Shown: in pieces, positions 34,995 through 48,022 of the stretch
How positions within the stretch are numbered: the first letter of the stretch is position 1
How the letters are laid out: each line of letters opens with the position of its first letter
Origin: Carya illinoinensis
Lineage: Eukaryota > Streptophyta > Magnoliopsida > Fagales > Juglandaceae
NCBI RefSeq assembly: GCF_018687715.1
Contig: NC_056752.1
Span: 51,244,653 to 51,308,652, forward strand
Length of the DNA: 64,000 nt
Reading direction: 5' to 3'
Made by a program: the position numbers and the translations under genes
Notes under the pieces: generated by a model
Databases searched by the model: none
The model's input: only the letters and a program-made list of their open reading frames with translations
Told to the model about the DNA's origin: nothing

Positions 34995-36677
34995 GGATCA
35001 GAGCTAAGAATTTTGAATAATTTAGAGGTTAAAAAAAACAATCTGAGGAAATTATGAAACTTCTTGATATTTGATTGGAATTCAATTTGAGAGAGGTCCG
35101 TTTTCGAGGGGTTGTTATCGTTGAATAGTGGAACGCCAGCCAGGATGCGGTTTCAGAGATGCAGTAGATCCCTAATATACCCTTGGATTTGGGGTTGAAT
35201 TCACAGTTAAACCTCGGTCCAATGAGAAGTTCGTGCTAGGCAGCAAGAAAGGGGTCGGGCTTGTTTGGGAATAAGCGAATTTCTTTTTAACTATCATTTA
35301 AATATAAATAATTTAAAATTTTTTTATTTAATAATTACCCAACCTCTACGATTATTCAAACTTACGAATAAAATATAAAAAATTATTTAATTTTTTTAAA
35401 TCTTAAAATAAATATTATATTCTAATAATATTTTAATTTTAAAATATTTTTATTTAACTTTTTTTTTTTTCAAAACATAATAAAACATAAACGCTGCTAG
35501 TTGGTAGCCCAGCATTTAGTGCTTAGTGTACGGCTTGTTAAAAAATTTTTTGTTTTTTTATTTTTTTTAACGTCTTTAATTATTAAGAAAAAAATTTTAA
35601 AAAAGTATACAATTTTACTAATAAGTACTTCTTTAATTATTAAGTAAAAAAATAAAATAAAATACATGAGTAATAAAATTAAGGGGGCAAACTCATTGGT
35701 TCATTTAGCATTTTTCATAAAATATTTTAACTTAAATTATGTCCCTATAATTCACAAATCATTCTAACTCATTTCACCTCACCTCAACTCAATATCTAAC
35801 CAAGATTATGTCTTGAGAAATGAAAAAAAAAAATTTAAATAAAAATATTATAAAATTAAAATATTATTCAAATATAAAATTTTAATATTATTTTTATTTA
35901 AAAATTTAAAAAAATTAAATTATTTTTTATACTTTATTTAAAAATTTAAAAAATTTATAATAATTAAGTAAAAAAAAGTTAAATATTTAAAATTAAAAAA
36001 CAGTTATATTTATAATATCGAGATAAAATAGGATGAGATAAAAATCTCTATATCCAAACAAGAGCTTAGTTTTTACCATCAATAGAGCAATATGACAATA
36101 ATAAACACACTCTTTATCGATTGATTCTAAGAAGAAAAAAAAAAAAAAAATCAAATTCTGCTATTAACATTAACACACCAATATAACGAATCTTACAGTT
36201 TATGTAACTCCATTTATAAAAATAAAAATAAAAAATAAAAAAAAAGAAACTGTACCTAATTAATTACAGGATCGGTCCCTCGTCCCAACATCTCCCCAAC
36301 TCCAAATCCGCTTAGCTTAACAAGTTTGGGCACTCACGATTAAGCTTGATCCCTTTCGAGGATCATACAGCTGATCGAGCAAGGTTCAGTCTCACAATAA
36401 TAAACAAAACGGCGTCAGAAACCTTGATGATGTTTTGAAGAATAAGTATGCCACTGGGCCACTATCACAAATCAAGCAGTTTCCTTCTTCTTTTTTTTTT
36501 TTATCCCCTTTTGTACATCCAAAATCAACTATAAAACTACCCTCAAATGGTTGGGGTCCTACTCTTGTTTCTCATGCCAGCGTGATAATCTCTCTGATTT
36601 TTGCAAATTACGTGAAATAATAATGGGGCAGGACATCCGGAACCTTACAAGAAGATTGGAATCATCCAGCAAGATAT
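34995..36677. other. Intergenic DNA between PERK and RABG3 genes
   Basis: The part next to 34995 is the 5' leader and promoter of the RABG3 gene. The rest is AT-rich and includes a MITE at about 35740-36065. The part before 36678 is the 3' flank of the PERK gene. No separate gene seen. Confidence 0.5.
35740..36065. mobile_element. GTTTGGAT-type MITE, possibly rearranged
   Basis: Ends in CTATATCCAAACAAGAGC followed by TTA, like the right end of the 40.9-kb copy. The left part contains an oppositely oriented end-like segment (CAATATCTAACCAAGATTATG), which suggests a nested or fused pair. Confidence 0.45.
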
Positions 36678-39600
36678 TTAACCAGAGTCTTTGGGATCAT
36701 TCTTGATTATTTTCCCAAGTCGTGTCTCTTGGGCAGCTTGTTGGCATTCACTGCTTGAGACAGATTGATGCAGCGTAGATTCGCTGCTAGGTACGCTGCT
36801 CTCACTAGTGCCATGCTGTTGGCTTTCTAGTGCCATCTTTCTGAATTTCTCCATGTCCTGCTTATATTGGCTACTGTCATAATCGGTGCTTTCATAAGAA
36901 CCAAAAGCTCTGCTGTGCCCAGGTTTGATGCCATCATTTAGATCATCCAGAGAAAGGTTTCCTTCCAAAGCTCGAACTATCTGCTTTTATATCAATAATG
37001 GTATTAGGGTTACACCATCATGGGAGAAAAAAGATTTCATACTGGTTCCATAAATGTTTTGGTGATTTTGAACATAAAAAGGTCAATAAATAGCCACAAG
37101 TTTGTACTATATTGAAACCAAACCTATATTTAATATATTTTACCAAGTCAATGACAGGTAAAAATTTAGTAAGAGCAATATTACATACAGTCGTAGAATT
37201 GCAAATGCCGCGCAATCGCTTTGAAAAAGAGTGGGGTCCACAATTAAAAAGTTAGTTTTTTTTTCATGTGGGTCCCATATTAATTCATTTTTTTCAAAGC
37301 GACTGCACGCCGCTTGCACAACCACGACTGCAAATATCATTTCTCATTTAGTAATACAAGTAGATGGGCTATACTGTTCAAAGACAGAAAGGACCCAGGA
37401 GGTTCATCTGCAATTTTGAACTTTGTTAATAAGACGAGGAGAATCAATTATTTCAATATTAGACATTGGTGGATTTACCTGGCTCATTCTTGGCCGATAC
37501 CGTGCTGAATGGCGTACACAAGCAGCAGCACAGGCAACCATTTGGGCCATTTCACTAGAGTTGTAATCATTCTGCAACCTTGGATCAACAACAGCATCAA
37601 AGTTGCCAATTTCCAAAGCATGCATGAGCAAAGGCCTTGCCTAAATTCCACATCAGCAAATTTTAATTTTCCCATGCAACATAAGCTTTTCTATTAAGAA
37701 CACCGCACTATTGCAATTGGAACAGCCTAAAAGACATGAAGACATACTTGAGCCTCGTTTGATTACACAGATGAGATGACATGAGATAAAAATTGAAAGT
37801 TGAATAAAATATTGTTAAAATAAAATTTTTTAATATAATTTTTGTTTTGAAATTTGAAATTTTTTAATTATTTATTATATTCTGTGTGAAAATTTAAGAA
37901 AGTTGTAATGATTAGATAAGATGAGATGGTTTGTTTTCACAAACCAAGAAGGGGATGCTTGGAGACTGAAATGAAATGAGATATTTGTAAATATTAGTAA
38001 CTGATAAGATGGTTTGTGACTACTAGTGAGATAGTTTGAGTGAAGTATTTATTGAATTTTGGGAAATGAGAAAGAAAAAGTTGAATATAAAAAATATTAT
38101 AAAGTTGAAGTATTGTTATAATATGATTTTTTAATATTTTTTGTTTTTTTAATTTGAAAAAATTGAATTGTTTGAAAGTTCGTAAAAGTTGTAATGATTA
38201 TTTTGAAAGTACTTCTGTTTGAATTACTTCTGTTTGAATTATGTTTGAGAATGAAACGAGATGGGATGAGATGGAAATTGTTTCCAAACATCCCCAAGAA
38301 TAATCCATATATCTGCATGTGCTGGAGGGCCTAATGAGTATATGACTTTAGGACACCTTTTAAAATAATGAAGAAGCAATGGCACAAGTTAGATACCACC
38401 TCTGATGCATATATGAAAGAATAGAAACCCCCAGCCAACACAGTATTTTAAAGTCCTCAACAAAGTGGTTTGGTCCTTACCATTTCTATCAAAAGAAAAA
38501 GGAAGAGAAGGACTTCACTTTTAAGGAATTTATGATGAAACCCACTTTTGTTTTTCAACTTTGGGAATTTGAGTATTGAGTTCCGCAAAAGTGGACGGAC
38601 GCCTTTTACTTGAACAAGGCTAATCAACAAACAACAAACGCAGGTATAAAATTGAACAATTATGTTAATTATTAAATAGCATACACACCCACTCAACCAT
38701 GCTATCATCAGTGAAGGATTGAGTTTTATCGAGAGGTTGGCGTCCTGTAATCAACTCCAGAAGTACAACCCCAAAGGAGAAGACATCTGACTTGTCGGTG
38801 AGCTTTCCGCTAGCAGCATACTCGGGGGCCAAGTAACTGCATTTGGTGAGTACTAGATTCTTTCAAGGTATTCAGGAAAAAAAAATCTAAAAGGTTAAAA
38901 TAAAACGTAGTGGTCAATTCATCACTGCCTTTTAGCATTTGAAATGCTTCAAAACTCCATGGCAGCACCATAGCATTGTCTACAGAAGACATAGAAATGG
39001 ATCTTACCCGAAAGATCCCATTACCCGAGTGGAGACATGAGTATCAGTATCTGCTGAAAACTTAGCAAGTCCGAAATCTGCAACCTGAATACAAGATCCA
39101 GCTATGAAATTGCATCATCGGAGTTCACATTACAGAAGTACTCAAGTACCCAATAAAACAGAACTTTTTCCATATATTTGGATCATGCAGACAGAGCCTA
39201 TGCAATTATGGGAGACGCAAACCCTTTTTATTTGTAGTGTTCAAAGGAAGAGGCAAAAGGAATCAAGAACTTTTTTTTATCATGGCAGCTTCTCCCCAAC
39301 TCATTTTGAAAGAAGCTAATCCTTTGAGTCTAGAACTTCAGAAATTCAATTGCAGATGCAAACAGAGTAGCAAAATATCATAAGGACACGTGCATATACA
39401 ACCATATAGATATATATACATACTTGAAATCAACCAAGAATCATATGAAAGCACCAATAAACCCTACCTTTGCGTCAAAGTTATAATCAATAAGAATATT
39501 AGTTGCCTTGATGTCACGGTGTATGATCTTGGGCTGACCTGAAGATAAATTTATATCAAAAGGAGAGTGGACCAGAATCCAGAGAAAATTCTTAAGGTTC

Positions 39601-42600
39601 ACAATGTATACATTGTAGAAAAAGCAAACTCACAGTCCTCATGCAGATATGCCAATCCTTTTGCAGACCCTAGAGCTATTTTCATTCTGGTTGGCCACTC
39701 CATAGTCGGTCTCTCCTTTCCTGTAATTTTTCTCAAATGAAACATCGAATAGTAGTTTGGAAGTACAGATAAAGTTACTAGATCCCAATACAGAGAAATT
39801 TTTTGGACTCCCAAATCAGATCTGATCTCAATTGTTATCAGATCTGATCTCAATCGTTACAACACATTGTAATCCAACTTAATTTGCCATCAAACTCTTA
39901 TGGTGATCAAACCCTATCTGAACACTGTTTGAAATTATTTTTTGATAAGTAAAAAATTATTAATGTCAATAGGCGTAGCCAAGTACACAGTGGCGGATCT
40001 ATGTATAGCTTGAGGGGGGCCATGGCCCCCCCAAAAGTTTTTCAAAATTTAAAATAGTCTCTAAGTTTTATTCATAATTCCATATATCTATAAATTGGTC
40101 CTCCAAAAAATTTATAATTTCCATATTCCCATATGCTTTCTAAAATTTTGTAAAATTTTAATATACATAGAAATGTCTCTATCTAATTTTCTTCCTATAA
40201 CCCCTAGATATTGTATAATTTCTATATATTATCTATTTTCAAGTATGTGACCACACTAAAATTAAATTAAAACTAAGGTTAGGAGAAATAATAAATTATT
40301 AATATTGACCCCAAAGTTTTTTATTATACAATTTTAAGTTTCTTAATATAGAATCCAAGGTGAAAATACCATAAAAACTATTTAAGATTGATGATTTATA
40401 TAAAAAATAGTAGAAATGATTTATCCTGTAAGCTTCATTGAGCAAAGAAAAGTTTATTTAAGGTCTCAATTGTAGTATTCTATACTTAATGTACACCAAA
40501 ATAGATAGATTTTACATAAAATTTGATAAACTAGCATAGATATTAGAATGAAAGATGACATTCTAAAAGATCACTTGCCAGTTTCTACAAAGAAATAAAT
40601 TTCTACACATTTCATATTTACAAAAATAATAATGGATGAATATGATTCTATAAAATATTGTCGTAAATAATCTGAAATAGATATTAAGTTGTGTTTTTAA
40701 AATTTTATTTCTACATTATTTGACAAACTATCAAGATTTAATTTTATATATGATTTATGGTTTTATAATATTTTTCATTTTACATAAACATTTCGTGCGA
40801 TAGAAAAATTGGCCCCCTTTAAAAAAAATTGCTGGTTTTGCCACTGAAAGGACACTAGATGTATACGAGAGAAAACACTTAAGCCCCATTTGGATAATGA
40901 AAGTATTTCATCTCATCTCATCTCATTATTACAACTTTTCTAAATTCTCACACAAAATATAATAAACAATTCAACTTTTTTCAAATCTCAAAACAATAAT
41001 AATATTAAAAAATAGCATTCTAATAATATTTTATTCAAATTTCAACTTTCATCTTAACTCATCTTATCTCAACTCACTATCCAAACAGCACCTTAGTTGG
41101 GATACAAAAGGAAAAAAAAGGTAAGCCCATCTAGGAGAATGAACCTAACAAAGCCCTCGCCCACGCCCACGCCCAAAGACGTGCCTGCCCCAAACCACCA
41201 CCAGTGCACCAAGCCTATCCCACCAAACCAGAATTTGCCCTCAAGCCTATCCCACCACCAATTCCCCAACGCACGCCTCAATACTTGTAAACTCCAAACG
41301 TGCCTACTAAAAATATACGACTGGATACGACTTGTCAAGTTGAATCACAAATCTGGCTATTTTCAGTTTTCCTTTTTCGTATAGGGGTTATTAAAATAGG
41401 TCAACACCACCTTAGTGATAGTTTGAGTCAAATCGCATTTAAGTCAATATTCACTTTGAGGTCTATCACTAAAGAACTCTTTAGAAAATAAATTAACTTA
41501 TGATATATATATATTTTTGTTATATAGTTTAACTAATGATATATGATATTGCAAAATATTTTTGTTATTTAGTTCCTCAGCAATTCAGCCATTCTTTCAT
41601 CAACACTTTATTCCATTGGTCAATTGTAATATATTTTAATGGCCTGGACACATGAGACTTTCTTGTATCTCTTGACAATCATGCATAGGTGTTGCTTCTG
41701 TATATGTCCCATGTACAAGGGCTATGCATGTTTCTTTCACTTTTTTTTTTTTTTTTTTTTTTATAGGTTGCCTATTTCATTCATCAATAAAATGCTTTTT
41801 AATTAATAAAAAAAAAAAAAACAATTCAACCATTCTCTTTACAATCTCATAATTCTTGGTTGGCCCAAAAATGAATAATGATAACTTTTCTCCTTGAATC
41901 CACAAATATCACGCTCCCCCCAATCAAAACAATTGTAAATATTAGAACCAACCATTGATGTGCCAAAACTATGCGTATGAACCTCCCATTCTATAGAGAT
42001 TCTTTTTTATCAGCTCCCCTTCTATAGGGATTATTTCGAGGAAAGGATAAATGTTTGCTCTATTCTTTAAGTAATAACGGAACAACTCTATTTGAAACAA
42101 TTTTTTTTTATGATGGGGGAACCACCTCACGGCAAAGCCCTTAGGACTCACCCATGGAACCTAAACCCCTAGGGAGACTAGCACAGCAACCCACCGTCAT
42201 GGCCTCCCACTCAAACCACAGTTTGATCTCAGGGGGAATCGAACCTGCGTCATGGGGCTCATGCACACAAGTTTACCCTTACCACTTTGGGCTACCCAGG
42301 GGTGGGTAAAAACTCTGTTTGAAACAATATAAGAAGCATATCTATTCAACCCCCACGAATTACCAAAATGAATTCCCTTTAATCTGTATATGCGTTCATT
42401 CTAATCATATAGAGGACATGAGTCATAAGCTATATCAAGAAATGGAAATTAACAAAACAAATATCCGAGATATAGAATGAAAAACGAAAAATAATCACCA
42501 AAAGGACTTACCATGTAAATGAAAATCCATGGTGTAATTTGGGACAAACTCATAAACAAGCATTCTCTGTGCCCCAGCAATGCAATATCCAACCAGTGAA

Positions 42601-45349
42601 ACAAGGTGTTTGTGATGGACACGACTAATGACCTCAACCTCTGCCCTAAACTCGCGCTCCCCCTGTGCGCTGCCAGATTTCAGCTGCTTAATTGCAACCA
42701 CTTTTCCATTAGGAAGGACTCCTTTATGTACATAACCAAAACCACCTTCACCAAGGAGGTTGGCATTGGAGAAAACATTTGTTGCCGTGGCTAATTCTTC
42801 ATATGAAAATGTAGTTTGAGAGAGACGTAAGGCATATCCAGGAGATGGTGGTGTGGGGATAGGTTTCTCAGAGTCCAAACTGCTACTTACTGAAGAATTT
42901 GAAGGGGGAGGGGGTACTTGTGACAATTGAGGATTTGATGTGATTCCAGGGGGAGGAGTTGGCTTGGGAAGGAATGTCTCTAAATCATCATTCGGTGGTG
43001 GAGCATTTTGTTGCCAGTGCTGAGCTGGGCCACCAAAAGTCTCATCTGGAGAAACCAAGAGCACCAAGAAATTGAATTAGGAGACATGGGACTGGTGTAG
43101 GAAAAGTGGAAGTTTTACAAAAGACATCATCAAGATTATAACATTTTAAATTAAATGAAAATCATCTAGAAAATTGAAAGAATAATCTATTCAGTTCAGT
43201 GAGACACATCATCCTACCAAAATCTATTGATGAACAGGGGAGAAAGAACATGAACAAAAAATGCAAATGTTTTTTTTTTTTTTTAATACGAAAAAAGTTT
43301 ATTGATCCACGTAAATAGGCAAAGCCCGAGTACACAAGACTTCCCTTGGAATGCAAATGTTTATTAGGCATGCTAGACACCATAGCAGGATCTTTGCAGT
43401 AATTAAACCTTCCATCATCGGTCTTGTACTACAAATCAAAAGCCAGTTTAAATAGCCCCATCTAGTCATTCCTTCATTTCACAAAGGAGTCACCAACCTT
43501 GTTTTTGTTGGATTTGCAAAACCCTCCTTAGATCAAGCTGCCAAATTTACTGCAGATCATAATTTGACACTCAACTCCTAACACCCCTACAAATTTATCA
43601 ACCATAATTACTGGTTTCAAACACAAAGAACTCTGACCCATAATAAAAATTTGTAAATGTTCAATTGGCAAATTTGTAGACATCATCCTCCCAAAACTTC
43701 TCTCTACTGTACGATAGTTTTATTAGTTGGCCCATTTTAATGGTTTCCACAATTCAGAAAACAAAAAAAAACAAAAAAAAAAATTAAAAAAATATTCATT
43801 CACATCACCTTTTTTTTTTAAATTAATAAAGCTTTAATTGATAAATTAGAGTCTGATCTAGTTCTGGCTGAAAATAATCTCTTTTTATGATCATCTTCAC
43901 TTCAAAGTTGAGGTACACATATGTCGAACACTACACCGGGCGCAGAAACCACAATTTTGTAGACTGCAATTTCTTGCATTTTTTGGTTGCATTATACACT
44001 CATCCCCCGAGATTTGAAGTCCCCACTTAGCTTTCAGTGACAGTTGCCATAGATTCATGCAGATTGGCTAATAAAAGTTGGGATAGAATTCTTGCTACGG
44101 TGGACTCAGAAAATCAAGGAGAAAATGCCTGAATTACTTATCTGATCTATCCAAGTCTGTATCTGACCCTTGCTTTGTGTACACATTTAATTTTATATAT
44201 ATATACACAAGAAATGATAGTTCCCTGATGTGAGTCATTACCTATATATCGATAACACCATTATGCTAAATAAGAGAGACGATGAAGTAAACTTTGAGAC
44301 CAAATGGAGTGATTGACTCCAAAAGCCCAATGGAACAACAAATTACTATATGCATGTATGAACCCGTTATGTGCATGTTGAAGTCCACTGATGGGTAGGA
44401 GCTGTACAGATGAGAGGTAAATCGGTACAAAGAAGTTGCCAAAAGGCTACGATCAAAAGTAGAACTATGAGGTAAACCGTAAGTTTCATAAAGCTATGCA
44501 TCAATTTAAACTGAATTGGCAATGTTTTGGATTGATGTTGTCAACCCCTGTGGTTAGGCAATGGCACTTGCATGTCGCAAGCACTTTATCAAGTCAGATT
44601 CATTCCCCAACCATAATCCCTGTTCCATTAAGAACGCAAAAGCGAGTTCCATGATTAGGTTATTCCCGTGACAATGCCCAGGTCCAAAACTCTATTTCAG
44701 TTTGAGAACTAATCCAAGATTGACATCCAAAACACAAAAAGATAAATCTATTACATGCAAATCAGGAAAAGATCTTTTACATGGCGTTTCAAGGCCAAGT
44801 TAGAAAATCTCTATGAGGATGGGATTATAAATTATAATAGTCCATCGATTGAACTTCCCGGAAAAACAAACTGTACTTAGAAAAACCAATTTTTAATAGC
44901 CTCTACAGAAAATCTAATAATCAAAAATATCAAATAAGCCAAAACTTTGGAACTATAAATAAAAACAAATCAATTAAACTAAAAATTTACAAAAAAGAAC
45001 AAATAACTTCAAAAAAAATAAGAACCTCACTTTTAGCGCCCTGTGGAGGACCATCAGACTCCTTATCATCACCTCGTCTCTTCCTACCCCTCCTCCTACG
45101 GCAAATGACGAAAAATCCCACAGCCACAAGCACAATCAGCCCTCCTATCACTATCCCCACTACCAGCCCTACCAGCTCCCCCTTAGGCAATCCCCCTTCC
45201 CGAGGAGAAGGCGGCGGCGGCGGAGATAATCCGGTAGTTGGGGCCGGAGGCGGAGAGCTTGAAGGAACATCCGGAGAGGCGGAAACAGGCGGAGAGCTAA
45301 CGTTGGTCGTTTCTGACGAAGTAGAGGGCGATGGAGCCAGCGAAGACAT
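36678..45349 (-). CDS. PERK: Proline-rich receptor-like protein kinase, PERK type (8 exons, 566 aa)
   Basis: Plasma-membrane receptor-like Ser/Thr kinase thought to sense cell-wall state. Exons in transcript order: 45349-45031, 43045-42512, 39720-39634, 39538-39468, 39084-39008, 38836-38689, 37640-37479 and 36980-36678. The total is 567 codons with stop. Residues 1-56 are Ser/Pro-rich (PPPPPSP) with no cleavable signal. A single transmembrane helix spans about 58-83 and is followed by a basic stop-transfer [10 protein letters not shown] second Pro-rich linker precedes the kinase domain. Kinase landmarks: LGEGGFGYV (204-212), Lys in VVAIKQL (226), HRDIKATN (320-327) and DFG (340-342), then a [10 protein letters not shown] activation segment. 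Catalytic residues are intact, so it should be active. The extracellular part is short for the family. Introns 1 and 2 (about 2.0 and 2.8 kb) host several transposons. Confidence 0.95.
37750..37948. mobile_element. GATGAGATGAG-type MITE in PERK intron 6
   Basis: Starts CCTCGTTTGATTACACAGATG and ends with GATGAGATGGTTTG. The core has the stereotyped TTGAAAGTTGAATAAAATAT phrase shared with other copies in the window. Confidence 0.55.
37951..38295. mobile_element. Second MITE in PERK intron 6
   Basis: Terminal inverted repeats GGGGATGCTTGGAGAC at the left and TTTCCAAACATCCCC at the right bound an AT-rich core. It directly abuts the MITE before it. Confidence 0.6.
39939..40880 (-). mobile_element. 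LINE-type 3' end fragment interrupted by a hAT-like element
   Basis: TTTTTGATAAGTAAAAAATT...AGGCGTAGCCAAGTACA (39939-39987) and GGACACTAGATGTATACGAG (from about 40850) look like the two halves of one L1-type 3' end (poly(A) on the minus strand). They are split by the element at 39988-40846. Related, unsplit L1-like tails are at 41599-41821 and 43273-43349. Confidence 0.5.
39988..40846. mobile_element. Non-autonomous hAT-like element in PERK intron 2
   Basis: Begins CAGTGGCGGATC and ends TTGCCACTG, so the outermost inverted repeat is CAGTGGC/GCCACTG. It is flanked by imperfect 8-bp copies CAAGTACA and AAAGGACA (6 of 8 match). Both inner ends carry runs of G or C (GGCCATGGCCCCCCC and GGCCCCC). 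No ORF for a transposase. Confidence 0.65.
40882..41092. mobile_element. GTTTGGATAGTGA-type MITE with TTA duplication
   Basis: Left end AGCCCCATTTGGATAATGA, right end TCACTATCCAAACAGCACC, flanked by TTA at 40879-40881 and 41093-41095. It is one of the clearest copies of the recurring family and carries several CATCTCATCTCA phrases. Confidence 0.75.
41599..41821 (+). mobile_element. Truncated LINE 3' end with target duplication
   Basis: Ends in a poly(A) run on the plus strand and is flanked by CAATTCAGCCATTCTTTC (41581-41598) and CAATTCAACCATTCTCTT (41822-41839), 16 of 18 identical. The phrase GTACAAGGGCTATGC resembles the conserved 3' UTR phrase of plant L1 elements. Confidence 0.6.
42102..42310 (-). 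mobile_element. tRNA-derived SINE in PERK intron 2
   Basis: On the minus strand it has a Pol III box A (TAGCCCAAAGTGG), then box B (GGTTCGATTCC) and a terminal poly(A). It is flanked by AACTCTATTTGAAACAAT (42084-42101) and AACTCTGTTTGAAACAAT (42311-42328), an 18-bp duplication with one mismatch. About 209 bp long and same-sense with the PERK gene. Confidence 0.85.
43273..43349 (-). mobile_element. Very short L1-type retroposed tail in PERK intron 1
   Basis: A 77-bp insertion starting with poly(T) on the plus strand, flanked by perfect 13-bp copies of AATGCAAATGTTT (43260-43272 and 43350-43362). It contains AATAGGCAAAGCCCGAGTAC, the same phrase as in other L1-like tails here. Confidence 0.75.
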
Positions 45350-46743
45350 CGCCAGCGACAGATAGGTTGTTGTCGACTACGCCGAGGATTTTTGTGCTCG
45401 TTCCAAAAGTAGAGTGAACCGCCCAACGGGTGTGTGTCTGAAAAGCGCTGATGAGTGAAAAGAAAGAAAAGGCGTGTTAATTGGCGTTCACATGGTTGGG
45501 TGAAGAAAGAGGAAGAACGTGTGGGTGGGGCCGACTTTTATTTTAGAGGATCACATCTACGTTGTCGTTTTGATGAGCTAATCGGCCTCTTTTTGGTCCA
45601 TTGCTTTCGCGCTTTGACGTCGCCATTTTACTGCCCTCTGTCTGTCCGTCCACGTGAAACATTTCCTGAACGCTCCCATGACTATGTTGCAAATTCGCTT
45701 CTGCCACGTGTAAACACTGTTTACTAACCATGTAAAGCTTACGTAAATTGGTTAAAAATTGCAGCTGAGTCTTAACACGACTTTAGTTAATTACTTGGAT
45801 TGATCTGATACGGTAATTGATTAAGGTTAACTAAGTCTTATTTTATGGATATATAATTAATTAGCAATCCAATGATCTTGAAATAATTATTTTGCTATGA
45901 TCAAGGCATAAATTAATTAATTATCGGTGGTAATTCTTTTTATGATAAGTGCTACTGTTATAAAAATATTTCACAAAAGCAAATTCTTAAAATAAAATAA
46001 CTTCATGTGATATGTTATATCTACTTTATAATAAAATTAATTTCAAAATTTAACGTATTATATGAAGTATGTCAGTTTTTAAATTTATTTTGTAAAGTTA
46101 TTTTATAGTTAAAACATTTTTCTTTTTTGATTGTTTATATGTGATCATTACTAATAATTTGATGGCCTGATAGCATATAGTCTGGCTCTTCAAATAAAAT
46201 AAAAAATCTGAATTTAAAACTCCCACCCTATTATATATTTTAAAAAAAAAAAATCATGCTCTACAAATAAAAGTAATATAAGGGAGTAAAATATAATTTA
46301 TTTATTAAAGAAATTTTAAAAAAAAATAGAGAGAGAGATAAAGAGAGATTAGATGTGATATATTAGACTACCTTGTTAAAGAAACCATTAATTCTGCATG
46401 AGTTTCTTGAGTTCCACGCTATTGAGATCCATGCTCAAAATGGAGCATACTTAACAGAGACTGATACCATTTATATGTCGAAAGTAGCCGAACGGAACAC
46501 AAGGTTTTTATTGTTCGTTACAATGTATAATGAATTAGTAAAAATCTTGTCTCTGATTCGTATCCTTTCAGTAATATTATCATTTTTGTATTCAAGAAAA
46601 ACACCAATGATTATTCGATGATCGCTCCTCCTTGATATTGAGAGAAATATAGTCGGTAAGGGGTATCTAGTCAATGATGGTTGAGAAATATATTTATGGT
46701 TGGAATAGGAAGTCCATTCTATATATCAACCTATTCTTTAAAG
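45350..46743. other. PERK upstream region and intergenic DNA
   Basis: The part next to 45350 is the presumed PERK leader and promoter (GC-richer, up to about 45730). Further away it becomes AT-rich. Open frames on both strands at 45105-45730 overlap the PERK exon or are short, and look like shadows. Confidence 0.5.
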
Positions 46744-46935
46744 TTCGATTTGGTAACAAAATTTTTTTATTTTAAATTTAAAATTATCATCTCATCATTA
46801 TAATTTTATCAAATCCTCATATAAAATATAATAAATAATTCGATTTTTTTAAATTTCAAAATAATTATTATATTAAAATTTTAATATTTTATCTTAAATT
46901 CAAAATTTTTATCTCACTTATCAAGCAAAATCTTA
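46744..46935. mobile_element. GATGAGATGAG-type MITE, degraded
   Basis: Carries the recognisable core CCTCATATAAAATATAATAAATAATTCG and a CATCTCATC phrase, but both ends have eroded. Confidence 0.4.
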
Positions 46936-47148
46936 ATTAATCAGTGATCTAATTATAATTTTATTAAAATTATTATAAAAATAATAATAAATTTTTATTT
47001 TTAAATAATATAGAATCTCATGCACAATCTATCTTTATCAACTTATAACTCATAATAGGTATCACATGTTTAGTTTATTAAAAAGGATCAAAACATATTG
47101 TTATTACCAAATATCGGAACAATTTCTTTTCACTTACAACATCACAAA

Positions 47149-48018
47149 TAGGGCTGTAATCGAGTCGAGCCGAGTTTTGATTTGCCGAGCTTAGCTCGAC
47201 TCAAAATATTCGAGCTTGAGCTCGAACCGGAACTCGAAATTTTTTTTAATTATTTGTTCGAGCTCGACTCGATAAGCTAAAATCTTAACTCAAGCTCGAA
47301 CTCGAGTTCGTCTCACAAACGAGTTCAAGTCGGGCCGAGTTGGAGCTTGAATTGTTTTTTTATTTTTGAATAAGATTTAATAATTAATAAAATAAATAAA
47401 TAAGAACTAATATTGAATTGAATTTATACAACTAACTAGTCCAACCTCTATTAAATTATAAAATTTTTAAAAATTTATAAATAATTTATATCTAACTAGT
47501 TGATATTTATCTAAAATAACAATATATTATATATCTACATATATTATTAATCCATACACTTAATATAATAGAATATATCTATTTCATATATGGTTCCTAC
47601 ATACTATTATATGAAATTATTAAATTTTATCAACTAATTATTATACAAATTAAAAAATATACCTATGAAGTATATTTACTATATAGACATAAGTAATTAG
47701 AATAGATATTATATATTTAATTATAAAAGTGGTATGCTTATATTATTAGCTAATACATATATACATGCATAGGTGTATGTATATATTTATCAATATATGA
47801 ATGAATTTTAATCGAGTCGAGCTAACGAATTAACTCGAGCATAAACGAACCTTAGTCGAGTCGAGTCGAGTTTTGTCGAATACGTGTTATTTACAAATTG
47901 AGCAAGTATCTGTTTTAACGAATGAGCTTTTTTTTTTTCATGAGTCAAGTTTGATTTGAGTTTAACTAAGTGAATATCGAACAAATTATCGAGAAAGACT
48001 GATTTAATTACAGCCGTA
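47149..48018. mobile_element. hAT-like non-autonomous element with 8-bp TSD
   Basis: Terminal inverted repeats TAGGGCTGTAAT and ATTACAGCCGTA (11 of 12 paired) are flanked by ATCACAAA (47141-47148) and ATCGCAAA (48019-48026), 7 of 8 matching. Both subterminal regions are packed with CGAGTCGAGC and GAGCTCGA repeats, as in other hAT elements. It has no transposase ORF. Confidence 0.8.
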
Positions 48019-48022
48019 ATCG

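Noticed and set aside
41097..41384. Pro-rich 95-aa ORF in PERK intron 2, with an antisense partner
   Set aside because: Low-complexity CCCACG-type repeats explain both frames. There is no splice context and no similarity to the PERK extracellular part.
42102..42310. tRNA gene suggested by box A and box B
   Set aside because: The sequence does not fold as a full tRNA, has a poly(A) tail and is flanked by an 18-bp duplication, so it is a SINE.
45105..45365. Gly/Thr-rich plus-strand ORF
   Set aside because: It is the antisense shadow of the proline-rich first exon of the PERK gene.
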